Virus record (IMG/VR): IMGVR_UViG_3300031758_000021
Location: 39,152 to 103,151 of that record
Direction: 5' to 3' (one strand)
DNA length: 64,000 nt
Source: a virus
The position numbers and the translations under genes were made by a program. Of this stretch, positions 48,556 to 56,648 are shown in pieces (positions within the stretch are counted from its first letter, which is position 1; every line of letters starts with the position of its first letter). The notes beneath the pieces were generated by a model. That model searched no databases and was not told the origin of the DNA. It saw nothing but the letters and a program-made list of their open reading frames with translations.

Positions 48556-48612
48556 TTTAACAAAATTTTAACATTTAGAATTTGCATGGTATGACCATTT
48601 TGGTTAATTTTA
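48556..48612 (+). promoter_or_regulatory. TTTAACA-type promoter
   Basis: TTTAACA at 48556 and 48567; TTTG 48581-48584, 20-bp spacer, TAATTTTA 48605-48612. Confidence 0.72.
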
Positions 48613-48635
48613 ACTATCAATAAAAATTAACCATT

Positions 48636-49022
48636 ATGGACAAATCAGAGTTAATCAGCAAGATCAAAACCAAAAACTATTCTCAAGAACAACTATTAGG
48701 TTGGATAAATGCTATGCCGGGTGGAACAACTACAAGAAAACCTATCAAGATTAAAAAAGGTGATGTATTCATGCACCCAGTTTTTCAACATCCGTATGTA
48801 TTCCTTGAAAAGAAAAATGGATTTTGGCTTTGTGGTTTAATCACATCTGAACCAACTTGCACAGAGATACTTGAACCTTGTAAGTCTAGGTTCTTCTCAA
48901 CTAACTATATAACTCGAGTATTCTTTACTCAGACTACCGCTGTGGGTTCCTTTGTAAATACTTATGATAATCCAAAACATCTTAAGGAAGTAACCGCTAA
49001 ACTAAAATCTATCATATCATAA
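48636..49022 (+). CDS. unknown protein
   Basis: The 128-residue basic protein has a central beta-rich part (KKGDVFMHPVFQHPYVFLEK) that looks like a small barrel. It is one base from the SLOG gene. Confidence 0.72.
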   Translation: MDKSELISKIKTKNYSQEQLLGWINAMPGGTTTRKPIKIKKGDVFMHPVFQHPYVFLEKKNGFWLCGLITSEPTCTEILEPCKSRFFSTNYITRVFFTQTTAVGSFVNTYDNPKHLKEVTAKLKSIIS

Positions 49023-49023
49023 T

Positions 49024-49371
49024 ATGAAATACATAATAGCCGGTGGGCGTAACTTTAGAGACTTCCCTCTTCTATGGGATACTTGTGAAAAGATTATCAT
49101 CAATGATACTGATGTAGAAATCGTAAGCGGAACTGCTAATGGCGCAGACAAACTTGGTGAACACTATGCCCGTCTTAAAGATTATCCTGTTAAGCAATTT
49201 CCTGCTGACTGGTCATTAGGTAAGCAAGGTGGTTACATTCGTAACGCAGAGATGGCTGACTATGCTGATATTCTGATAGCATATTGGGACGGTGAAAGCC
49301 GAGGCACCAGTCATATGATTAATCTTGCAAAAGATAAAGGACTGACTGTTCATGTGATACAATACTTATAA
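49024..49371 (+). CDS. SLOG/DUF2493 nucleotide-binding protein
   Basis: The 115-residue protein has AGGRNFRDFPLLW, then EIVSGTANGADKLGEHYAR, FPADWSLGKQGGYIRNAEMADYA and AYWDGESRGT. This is the DUF2493 branch of the SLOG superfamily, predicted to bind nucleotides or nucleotide-derived ligands and found near stress and conflict systems. Confidence 0.87.
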   Translation: MKYIIAGGRNFRDFPLLWDTCEKIIINDTDVEIVSGTANGADKLGEHYARLKDYPVKQFPADWSLGKQGGYIRNAEMADYADILIAYWDGESRGTSHMINLAKDKGLTVHVIQYL

Positions 49372-49377
49372 ATTTGT

Positions 49378-49385
49378 TAATTTTA
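49378..49385 (+). promoter_or_regulatory. isolated -7-like element
   Basis: TAATTTTA with the usual ACTATCTAA leader precedes the lipoprotein gene, but no TTTG lies 20 bp upstream. Confidence 0.35.
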
Positions 49386-49400
49386 ACTATCTAAATAAAA

Positions 49401-49646
49401 ATGAAAAAACTAATCTTATTATTTGCAGTTGCAGTATTAGCAACATCTTGCATGGAATATAAACCTGCACAAACTACATCTACTGAAGGAAACGGCTTTG
49501 CTGTTGAATATCTGTTTACCAAAGACAGTGTAAAGGTTTACCGCTTTCGTGATGGTGGAAGAACTCATTACTTCACCACAAGAGGAGAAACAATCACAAC
49601 ACAGAAGTCAGGCAAAAATTCACGCAGACCTGAAAACATTCAGTAA
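49401..49646 (+). CDS. lipoprotein
   Basis: The 81-residue protein has a signal ending VLATSC (Cys17 lipidated) and a small polar mature part. A second lipoprotein follows one base after its stop. Confidence 0.78.
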   Translation: MKKLILLFAVAVLATSCMEYKPAQTTSTEGNGFAVEYLFTKDSVKVYRFRDGGRTHYFTTRGETITTQKSGKNSRRPENIQ

Positions 49647-49647
49647 T

Positions 49648-49839
49648 ATGAAAAAACTTATCCTACTTGCTTTGCTTGCGACCAGTTGTTCAACAGTACA
49701 AGTTGCACAACAAAATAGAACTAAAAGATATCTTGACCGCAAGCTAGAAAATACGCGTAGGCAGTTTGCTATCGTGAATAACCAAATCATTATATTTGAA
49801 AATTCTCAAGTTAATGACAGTATAAACATAAACTTATAA
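49648..49839 (+). CDS. lipoprotein
   Basis: I choose ATG 49648. An in-frame upstream start would read through the previous gene. The 63-residue protein has a lipobox ALLATSC and a basic helical mature part. With its neighbour it may form an envelope pair, possibly for lysis or exclusion (inference). Confidence 0.72.
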   Translation: MKKLILLALLATSCSTVQVAQQNRTKRYLDRKLENTRRQFAIVNNQIIIFENSQVNDSININL

Positions 49840-49841
49840 TC

Positions 49842-50294
49842 ATGGAACTAATTTATTTTTTACTTATTACCTTTGGGTCAATTTACGTGATCTTTTCTTT
49901 CTCATCTATTATGGTGCAGATGCCAAAATACAAATTTTACAAACCAACGTATGAAGCTATCAAGTCAGGCACTTATGTGTTTGCTTCTCAGAGCGAATCA
50001 TATGTCACATTCAGACCGTCTGATAAAAAAGAAGAATGGTGGTCTGATGATGAGATCCTATTCTTTTATGACAAGTGGTCAAAGAAAAAAGAATCCATTA
50101 AACTTTTAGGAAATCGTAATTACATACACGGAGGTTTCTCTAATACGTTTGATCTTTACACTTCATATTGGTTTAATAAGTTACATAATCTTGCAAAAAC
50201 CAAAATAACAGCTCCTATTATGAAAGAAGCTGAATTACCTACCACAGATCTTGCGCATGAACCTGTTAAAGATAAGAGCAATATTCTACAATAA
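49842..50294 (+). CDS. membrane-anchored unknown protein
   Basis: The 150-residue protein has one N-terminal membrane helix (about 2-24), then a soluble part with WWSDDEILFFYDKW. Similar bitopic proteins occur in large phages. Function unknown. Confidence 0.72.
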   Translation: MELIYFLLITFGSIYVIFSFSSIMVQMPKYKFYKPTYEAIKSGTYVFASQSESYVTFRPSDKKEEWWSDDEILFFYDKWSKKKESIKLLGNRNYIHGGFSNTFDLYTSYWFNKLHNLAKTKITAPIMKEAELPTTDLAHEPVKDKSNILQ

Positions 50295-50337
50295 TCCAAT
50301 TAAATGTAAAGATATATAATAGAAATATTTTACATAG

Positions 50338-50553
50338 ATGAAAAAGACGGATTTTATTAATCGTCATAGCGGTCTACAAGTTAGTCAATCCGAACTTGAA
50401 AGAAAGTGGAGAATAATGCAAGAACAACAAGAAAATGACAATTTGTTAGAAGCATTACACTATCAAAATAACATTGCAATGGCAAATGGCACTGTTAACC
50501 CTTCCATAAATCTATTTATGGAAGATGATTACATTGATGATTATCTTTTATAA
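50338..50553 (+). CDS. small helical unknown protein
   Basis: The 71-residue Gln/Asn-rich helical protein has no recognised family. The gap before it holds GATATATAATAG, which could be an alternative promoter. Confidence 0.66.
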   Translation: MKKTDFINRHSGLQVSQSELERKWRIMQEQQENDNLLEALHYQNNIAMANGTVNPSINLFMEDDYIDDYLL

Positions 50554-50568
50554 AAATAAAAATACAAA

Positions 50569-50892
50569 ATGACTCATAAAATTACGGTTAGAAACATGGA
50601 ATATGTTGCCGATGACCAAAAGGCAATCATTGATGTTTCTTATAAGGTAACCTTCTACGAGAAGTATTTGCCAACACCTGAAAGCACAGAAGAAAGAACA
50701 GAGTACGCTACATACTTTGATACATTAATTCTTCAACCGCCAGGAGAAACTTTTATTCCTTTTGAGGATATCACAAAAGAAGTCCTAATAGAATGGATAG
50801 AAGAATACGGAGATTTGAGTAAACTTAAAGCGCAAGCTTATAAGGAAATACACTCTAAAATCTCAGGAATAAAATACAAAAGTTTTCTATGA
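50569..50892 (+). CDS. unknown protein at start of the Pro-Ala block
   Basis: The 107-residue beta-rich protein overlaps the next gene by 4 bp. Similar small proteins lie before fibre genes in other phages, so it may be a virion protein. Confidence 0.68.
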   Translation: MTHKITVRNMEYVADDQKAIIDVSYKVTFYEKYLPTPESTEERTEYATYFDTLILQPPGETFIPFEDITKEVLIEWIEEYGDLSKLKAQAYKEIHSKISGIKYKSFL

Positions 50893-51692
50893 GTTTAGTA
50901 ACAAGACAAGGCAAAGGAAGTAGATTAACTTCCCAAGAAATGGACAATAACTTGCTGTACTTGCAAGAATTAGGATATTCAAATAATCCTATTGTTCAAA
51001 CGTATCTGTTAGCAAAACAATACACACCGTACTTATATTTCACGGAACCTACATACACTATACCTTTTTCAGAATATGGTGTGTTTATACCATATCAAGA
51101 AGGTATGTTATTACCTGACACAGGATTTTATACTATTGCATCTGTGGAAACCAGTTTAAAACTTGCGGAAGCAATTTATCTAAACTCAAATAACAGTTTT
51201 AAATGGGAATTTGCTAAAAGATTATTTAAGATAGATTCTACAGCAAAGTCCTGCGGAGCTTCTGTTGAAACTTATCTTAAATTGGCTGAAGCTTACAGGA
51301 ATTGGGGTAATATAAAGACTAATTTCAATAAAGACTTTGTAGAAAGCTTTAAAAACCTCAAAGCTTTTGATGCAAAGACATTCGGAAATTATGAATATTT
51401 TGATAGAATCTTAGATAAAGGAATTGTGGAATGGGGAACTATAGGAGGTAAATCACAAATTGATACTCTAATTGAACTTACGTCAAAAATAGTTAGAACT
51501 AATCCACAAACGGGGGTTGAAAACCTTGATCGTATATTAGACCTTGGAATTGCTATTATAGACACAAGAAAGTTTCCAATTCTTACTGCTGAAGAAAATC
51601 CAGTTGGTCCTAGAAACGGACTATTAGTAATGAGCGTTGAACAATGTAACCGTTACTTGGAATCACAGTTACAAGACGCTGTACCAGTTTAA
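50889..51692 (+). CDS. putative virion protein, Pro-Ala block 1
   Basis: The 267-residue protein begins SLVTRQGKGSRLTSQEMDNN, a segment common at the N-termini of phage fibre and baseplate proteins. It contains two SVETxLKLAEA motifs, two DRILDxGI motifs and ends AVPV. No signal peptide is present. It shares motifs with the genes at 51707 and 53117. Confidence 0.75.
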   Translation: MSLVTRQGKGSRLTSQEMDNNLLYLQELGYSNNPIVQTYLLAKQYTPYLYFTEPTYTIPFSEYGVFIPYQEGMLLPDTGFYTIASVETSLKLAEAIYLNSNNSFKWEFAKRLFKIDSTAKSCGASVETYLKLAEAYRNWGNIKTNFNKDFVESFKNLKAFDAKTFGNYEYFDRILDKGIVEWGTIGGKSQIDTLIELTSKIVRTNPQTGVENLDRILDLGIAIIDTRKFPILTAEENPVGPRNGLLVMSVEQCNRYLESQLQDAVPV

Positions 51693-51706
51693 AAATACAA
51701 ATAAAT

Positions 51707-52069
51707 ATGAACATATTTGATTACATCAAAGACAATTTTTTAAATTACAATTCACAATCAGACTTAGATCGTGTATTGGATAAAGGATTTGTCATTCAGA
51801 ATGACGGTACGTATTTTAACATACCAGGGATTCAAACAGAAGATGGTAGTACGCTTTACTTAATATGTAGAGCTTCGCAAGGATATTATATTACAAACTT
51901 TTATCCAGAGTTAGCTGCATATCTTCCTAAAGAAGATGAAAGTGCGCCCGATACGTTTCCTATTGGGTTTTCACAAAAAATGAATTCTGTTAAGACAAAA
52001 AATTTAAAAATTAGCAGCTTTCCCGTGGGCATCAACATTGATGAAGGAAATGCATCAGTACCTGCATAA
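51707..52069 (+). CDS. putative virion protein, Pro-Ala block 2
   Basis: The 120-residue protein contains LDRVLDKGFVIQN, matching a motif in the gene before it, and ends SVPA. Function unknown, structural by context. Confidence 0.72.
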   Translation: MNIFDYIKDNFLNYNSQSDLDRVLDKGFVIQNDGTYFNIPGIQTEDGSTLYLICRASQGYYITNFYPELAAYLPKEDESAPDTFPIGFSQKMNSVKTKNLKISSFPVGINIDEGNASVPA

Positions 52070-52084
52070 AAATAAAATTAAAAT

Positions 52085-52876
52085 ATGAGCAGTATCACAG
52101 GAAATGTCAAATCCTTTGTATTTGACAAAAACAGAACAATAACTTTTTGGGCAAAAAATTCACAAGAGGCGACTAGAAATGAAATTGCGTGCATAGTTGG
52201 AAGTGTTGATGATAATCTTGAAGTGACAAGTTTTTCGCAGGAATACACAGCTTTGACATCAGAATCATCAAGTTCTTTTTTATTAGTTGATAATAAATTA
52301 TTTGCATTTGAAAAGATTTCATCAAATTCATTCATTATTGTAACATACGTTATTCAAAGCGGTTGGGCAAAAATTTTCTATAGAATTGGGACACTAAACA
52401 ATCTTAATTTAACATTTTCACCACAAGTAGAAATTAACAGAAATGAACTCAGAGGAGAAACTATTAAAATAGTACTTGTTAATAACAAAGCACATATTTT
52501 TTATGCGGGTAGAGAAGGTGAACTATTTAGTATTAATACAGACAGCGGCACTGAAACCGTTTGGGAGTTTAATGAAAACCAAATAACAGAATTTGCAGAA
52601 CACAAAATTGATGCAACATTTTTAAATAACAAATTAGTTCTTGTAGGCTATCAAGGAAACGGTACATATTCCCCAACAATATTAATTGCAAATTATGTAA
52701 ATGGCGCATTTATTACTGAGTCGGTTACTCTTATGAATGATGTAAAGGTTGCGGGAGGCCCTCTTTTTTATATTGAAGGAAACTTCTGTCCGCAACTATG
52801 CACTGGAGTTTTCTTTACAGAGACAAATAAGTTTTTCCTATCATTTGCGGATAATTTTGCAACATTCCCCGCATAA
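52085..52876 (+). CDS. putative virion protein, Pro-Ala block 3
   Basis: The 263-residue protein consists of repeated four-stranded units with NNKLVLVGYQGNG and NKLFAFEKI patterns, suggesting a beta-propeller of about five or six blades. It ends TFPA. It may recognise sugars or proteins. Confidence 0.72.
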   Translation: MSSITGNVKSFVFDKNRTITFWAKNSQEATRNEIACIVGSVDDNLEVTSFSQEYTALTSESSSSFLLVDNKLFAFEKISSNSFIIVTYVIQSGWAKIFYRIGTLNNLNLTFSPQVEINRNELRGETIKIVLVNNKAHIFYAGREGELFSINTDSGTETVWEFNENQITEFAEHKIDATFLNNKLVLVGYQGNGTYSPTILIANYVNGAFITESVTLMNDVKVAGGPLFYIEGNFCPQLCTGVFFTETNKFFLSFADNFATFPA

Positions 52877-52891
52877 AAATAAAATTACATT

Positions 52892-53101
52892 ATGAAAGCA
52901 TATTTTTTTAACATAGAAAAAGATACTGAAAATAAAGAAGTGCCTGTACTTGAAACTTATCAATCACTTGCTAGAACTCAGAATGAAGGTAGATCAGTCT
53001 GGGACAACAAGATTTTGCCATGTGAATTTAGTTATGACATTAAAACCGGAGAACTAATATTTACTAATTGGATAGCACAAACAGGGGCAGTACCTGCATA
53101 A
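52892..53101 (+). CDS. putative virion protein, Pro-Ala block 4
   Basis: The 69-residue single-domain protein ends AVPA. It is probably part of the same assembly as its neighbours. Confidence 0.68.
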   Translation: MKAYFFNIEKDTENKEVPVLETYQSLARTQNEGRSVWDNKILPCEFSYDIKTGELIFTNWIAQTGAVPA

Positions 53102-53116
53102 AAAATAAATTACAGT

Positions 53117-53590
53117 ATGATATCATATAAATTAGTAAACGGAAAATTTGAAAAGCAAGCAGATATAATTCATGCACAGTTTTCTTTTGATCAACAGATA
53201 AATACATCCAGTGAAGGTAATTCTGCTCGTGGCGGAGTGGATTCTTTACGAGACATATCACCTCTTCGGGATGGATTAGCGGTAATCACTACAAAACAAG
53301 GGCTATCTGTTATTCGTGCTAAAGATGCAAAGTTAACTGCTAACACTTTAACATTAAAAGAATTGCAAGATCAAATTAGAAATGATAATTCACAACCTGA
53401 AAGATACAATACTTATGAAGTATCAGGAACTTCACAATTTGATAAGTTGGGAGACATTTTTAGTTCTCAAATTTTACAAAAAGGTATTATGATCTATAAT
53501 CGTCCTGAAGATAATATTATTATGTTATCTTCAGTAGAAACGGGAATGAAACTAATTGAAGCGGTGAATTACACACCTTCGCCAGCATAA
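53117..53590 (+). CDS. putative virion protein, Pro-Ala block 5
   Basis: The 157-residue protein carries one SVETGMKLIEAV motif and ends PSPA. It is the last gene of the block and is followed by a composite terminator-promoter. Confidence 0.72.
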   Translation: MISYKLVNGKFEKQADIIHAQFSFDQQINTSSEGNSARGGVDSLRDISPLRDGLAVITTKQGLSVIRAKDAKLTANTLTLKELQDQIRNDNSQPERYNTYEVSGTSQFDKLGDIFSSQILQKGIMIYNRPEDNIIMLSSVETGMKLIEAVNYTPSPA

Positions 53591-53600
53591 ACATTTTTAA

Positions 53601-53658
53601 ATTGTTAATAACTTTAGACCCACAAATTTTTATTTGTGGGTTTTTTGTATTAATTTTA
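53601..53658 (+). promoter_or_regulatory. composite terminator-promoter
   Basis: ATTGTTAATAACTTT (53601-53615) precedes a hairpin whose loop side provides TTTT (53627-53630). A 20-bp spacer with the T-tract leads to TAATTTTA (53651-53658). Confidence 0.68.
53618..53646 (+). terminator. intrinsic terminator overlapping a promoter
   Basis: A 10-bp stem ACCCACAAAT / ATTTGTGGGT with a 4-nt loop is followed by a T-run. It ends the Pro-Ala block transcript. Confidence 0.88.
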
Positions 53659-53682
53659 ACTATCAAATTAAAACAACTCTAT

Positions 53683-53883
53683 ATGGAATCAATCGTGGTT
53701 ACTCTTACTGATGCTGCTGCTAAATCATTTCAAAAAGATCTTAGAGCAAATGCTATTGCATACCAAGGTCAGGTGGGAACATCTTACTACTTTTTGGAAA
53801 ACTCTCCTAAATTGCGAATGGCAATTCAACTTGTTAAAGAACGTTTTGGTTCTAGAGCAATTACTGTTAAACCTCTAGACTAA
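53683..53883 (+). CDS. small unknown protein
   Basis: I choose ATG 53683. An earlier in-frame start lies within the terminator. The 66-residue basic protein overlaps the next gene by one base. Confidence 0.7.
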   Translation: MESIVVTLTDAAAKSFQKDLRANAIAYQGQVGTSYYFLENSPKLRMAIQLVKERFGSRAITVKPLD

Positions 53884-54239
53884 TGAAAACTATCTACTTA
53901 CTTCTTACGTTTACTACATTTGCATTTGGGCAAAAGACTTACGTAAACGGTCAAGAAGGGATAGAGATGTTCTATAAAGGTAAAGACACAACTGTGGTTT
54001 ATCATCAACATCAAGCTAAGATGGAAATTCGTGGTGAGGTTGCTTTGTCAATCCTTAATGATTATCTTAAGACAAAGATGCCTGGTGGTATTAAAAAAGT
54101 TTGCACAAGTCGTGGTGAAGTAACTGGAATGTTAACGATAATTCGTAGACCAAAAATGGTCGTTTTGGATTTTCAATACATATCTATTCTATGGGATGAT
54201 GGAATCCTAGAAAAAGCAATAAAGAAAAAGAAACAATGA
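53883..54239 (+). CDS. small secreted protein
   Basis: The 118-residue protein has a Sec signal peptide (about 1-16, ending AFGQ). The mature part is basic and beta-rich. It overlaps the 2H-like gene by 4 bp. Confidence 0.75.
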   Translation: MKTIYLLLTFTTFAFGQKTYVNGQEGIEMFYKGKDTTVVYHQHQAKMEIRGEVALSILNDYLKTKMPGGIKKVCTSRGEVTGMLTIIRRPKMVVLDFQYISILWDDGILEKAIKKKKQ

Positions 54240-54757
54240 TATTTAAAGTAACCGGCATATTGGAATTTGCTCCCGAGAACAAAACTCGAAAGCACAATAG
54301 TCAAGCATCTTGGAAAAGAGTTGCTATGATTATGGTCCCCGGTGATCTTACATCATACTATTCTTGGTTTGTGAAAAAAAGATATAATTTAGAATTGAAC
54401 AAACCTATTCGTGGTGCCCACTTAACAATCATTAATGATGCTGACCGTGAAGCACCTATGTTTGAAGAAGCAAGAAAACTATATGATGGTAAAGAAGTCA
54501 GTTTTTATCTTGACCCATCTGTAAGAACCAATGGTGAACACTGGTGGTTACGTGCTTACTGTCCTGAAGGTGAAGATATTCGCGAGGCTTGCGGATTAAG
54601 ACGAGATCCGTACTTTCCATATCACTTGACTATCGGATATGCAAATGAAAAGGTACTACCGCATTCACAATACATACACGAGTGCATTCAATTCTTTGAG
54701 AACACTCAACCAAGATTATCTTTTGAAGAACACGAGATTTATGAATTTAAACTATAA
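54236..54757 (+). CDS. 2H phosphoesterase-like protein
   Basis: The 173-residue protein has two H-x-T motifs, GAHLTIIND (His62) and YHLTIGYAN (His130), placed as in 2H phosphoesterases. It differs clearly from the 2H protein at 33583. Cyclic-phosphate or cyclic-oligonucleotide cleavage is plausible. An Acb1-like counter-defence role is speculation. Confidence 0.8.
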   Translation: MIFKVTGILEFAPENKTRKHNSQASWKRVAMIMVPGDLTSYYSWFVKKRYNLELNKPIRGAHLTIINDADREAPMFEEARKLYDGKEVSFYLDPSVRTNGEHWWLRAYCPEGEDIREACGLRRDPYFPYHLTIGYANEKVLPHSQYIHECIQFFENTQPRLSFEEHEIYEFKL

Positions 54758-54761
54758 GAAA

Positions 54762-55016
54762 ATGAAACAAACATTTATCCACATCCTATTAGGATTTTTC
54801 ATTGCCACTACGATTGCGGCAGGAACTATGGCAGTAACAACTACTAAACCAGCTACACCTCGAGCAGTAATCATTAAAAATTTTGATAATTCTAGAGAAG
54901 CTGTTGAATATACACGAAAGGCTGTTGCTAAAGGTTGGATTATAAAATGTATCTCAACCAATGATGCAAGTAATGCTTCTTTTACCTCAACAATAATCGT
55001 ATTGGAAAGCTATTAA
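54762..55016 (+). CDS. small membrane or secreted protein
   Basis: I choose ATG 54762, after the previous stop. The 84-residue protein has an N-terminal hydrophobic segment (about 5-25, signal or anchor) and a small alpha/beta domain (NSREAVEYTRKAVAKGWIIK). Confidence 0.7.
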   Translation: MKQTFIHILLGFFIATTIAAGTMAVTTTKPATPRAVIIKNFDNSREAVEYTRKAVAKGWIIKCISTNDASNASFTSTIIVLESY

Positions 55017-55018
55017 AG

Positions 55019-55075
55019 TTTAACAAAATTTTAACATTTGGAATTTGCTTTGCTTCTTTATTATGGTTAAATTTA
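55019..55075 (+). promoter_or_regulatory. TTTAACA-type promoter
   Basis: TTTAACA at 55019 and 55030; TTTG 55044-55047, 20-bp spacer, TAAATTTA 55068-55075. Confidence 0.7.
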
Positions 55076-55101
55076 ACTATAATTTAAAAACAAAATATAA
55101 T

Positions 55102-55341
55102 ATGGGAACAATGGCACAGGACTTTGCGGAACTAATGAAAAAACAAGAGCAATTCATGAATGATACAATCGCTCAATTACCAGCTCCAAAAAACAAAGGT
55201 TACATGGGAAACAACATCGTTATCTTGGATTATTCTAAAGAAACATTTGCTACCGCTGTAGCCGCTACGGAAAAACTTGACTCAAACCAAATGAGAGTAA
55301 CTACTTTTCCAGCTAAGAACCGTATCTCTATCATATTCTAA
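55102..55341 (+). CDS. small unknown protein
   Basis: I choose ATG 55102. The in-frame ATG at 55045 is inside the promoter. The 79-residue protein has no recognised family. Confidence 0.7.
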   Translation: MGTMAQDFAELMKKQEQFMNDTIAQLPAPKNKGYMGNNIVILDYSKETFATAVAATEKLDSNQMRVTTFPAKNRISIIF

Positions 55342-55362
55342 TCAAACAATTTAAAACTATAC

Positions 55363-55653
55363 ATGACACCAGATTTTTTAACAGAGAAGGAAACAACTAA
55401 AAACGGATTAAGAGTTTTCAGAGATGAAAAAATTCGAACCACTTGGAAAGTATCATTTGCATCAGGTAGATTCTATCGAGATACTGATGATCTTTATGCA
55501 ACACAGGATATTAAATTTGATGCTGACTTGCCACAAGAAACTGTTTTAGAACAGCTTTATGAAAAAGCAACAAAGTATCGAAAAAGAGTGATTAAGGCTG
55601 GTGGCTGGAATGTTACAAACTGTTACGGCGGTTCAAGACATATAACTTTATAA
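55363..55653 (+). CDS. small basic unknown protein
   Basis: The 96-residue basic protein has mixed secondary structure and no recognised motif. Confidence 0.7.
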   Translation: MTPDFLTEKETTKNGLRVFRDEKIRTTWKVSFASGRFYRDTDDLYATQDIKFDADLPQETVLEQLYEKATKYRKRVIKAGGWNVTNCYGGSRHITL

Positions 55654-55662
55654 ATTAACTTT

Positions 55663-55803
55663 ATGAAAATAATTTACATGGAAGACACAATTAAATTGCT
55701 GTCTGTCAAAGATCCTGGCCACCTTAAAGAATTAGTTAAACACAACCCAATTCCAAAAGAAACCGAAACTGTTAAGTATTTTCTAATAGAAGAAAAAGAT
55801 TAA
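55663..55803 (+). CDS. 46-residue unknown protein
   Basis: A short charged frame lies 9 bp after the previous stop. It fits local gene packing. No family is recognised. Confidence 0.58.
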   Translation: MKIIYMEDTIKLLSVKDPGHLKELVKHNPIPKETETVKYFLIEEKD

Positions 55804-55988
55804 GAAAACAAGAACTTTTTAAACAATATTTAATATAATAAATACAGATTCTTATTGGTAGGATAAAACATTCCTCCAATTTATTCTGTATGATTACTTA
55901 ACTACATACGGGTATGTTAAACATTAAGTAAAATTCCGGGATAAGCCGAAAACCGTTATTAGAGTAGGCACAAAAATAAAACTAAAAT
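55804..55988 (+). other. 185-bp gap upstream of the beta-barrel gene
   Basis: No gene fits here. It contains ATAATAAATACAG, a possible T-rich hairpin and no TTTG-20-TAnnTTT element. It probably holds a different class of promoter for the outer-membrane protein gene. Confidence 0.45.
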
Positions 55989-56537
55989 ATGAAAAAATTC
56001 TTATTATTTGCGATGATGTTATTCGCATTTCAGTTGAGCTCTGCTCAAACATTCGCTAAAGGCGATACTTTTGTAGAGGGAACAGTAAAGTTTGTAACGT
56101 CGGACGATGTAAAAACTTTTAACTTTAATCCTTCAGTTGGTTACTTCTTAACTGACAAATTTGCTGCTGTGTTTAATATAAACACTCAAAGTACTAAAAC
56201 TGCAGGTGTACAAACATCCGATTCTTTTGGGGTTGGCGTTGCTGGTAGATGCTACTTCTTCAGTATTGGAGAACACTTCAGAGCATTTTCACAATTAGGA
56301 ATATCTACAAATGATGACAAAGCAGCTGATACAAAATCTACAAATATTAATTTAGGACTTGGTGCAAACTATTTCGTATCTAAGAACTTATCTTTAACTT
56401 TATCAGTGGTTGACTTAGCATCATATGCATCTGTTAAAACCGGCAATGCTTCTGCAGTAAACACCACAACTATAGGATTTTCAGGTGTAACGAATCCGTT
56501 TACAACTCCTACTTTCGGTTTGAACTACCGCTTCTAA
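55989..56537 (+). CDS. outer-membrane beta-barrel protein
   Basis: The 182-residue protein has a Sec signal peptide (about 1-20, ending SSAQ), alternating beta strands and a C-terminal NYRF ending with the aromatic residue typical of Bam-inserted barrels. About eight strands are expected. It resembles host OmpA/OprF-like small porins. It probably coats the host surface to change phage adsorption or stress tolerance (inference). It has its own terminator. Confidence 0.85.
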   Translation: MKKFLLFAMMLFAFQLSSAQTFAKGDTFVEGTVKFVTSDDVKTFNFNPSVGYFLTDKFAAVFNINTQSTKTAGVQTSDSFGVGVAGRCYFFSIGEHFRAFSQLGISTNDDKAADTKSTNINLGLGANYFVSKNLSLTLSVVDLASYASVKTGNASAVNTTTIGFSGVTNPFTTPTFGLNYRF

Positions 56538-56559
56538 TATATAAAAGAAAAACATACCC

Positions 56560-56592
56560 AAAAGCCTCAACTTAATTGTTGAGGCTTTTTTT
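56560..56592 (+). terminator. intrinsic terminator
   Basis: A perfect 12-bp stem AAAAGCCTCAAC / GTTGAGGCTTTT with loop TTAATT runs into seven T. A palindrome variant (AAGTTGTTAAAACT) follows at 56595-56608. Confidence 0.92.
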
Positions 56593-56648
56593 ATAAGTTG
56601 TTAAAACTGAATGCCATAGATTGAATATAAATACTAAATAACTACCTT

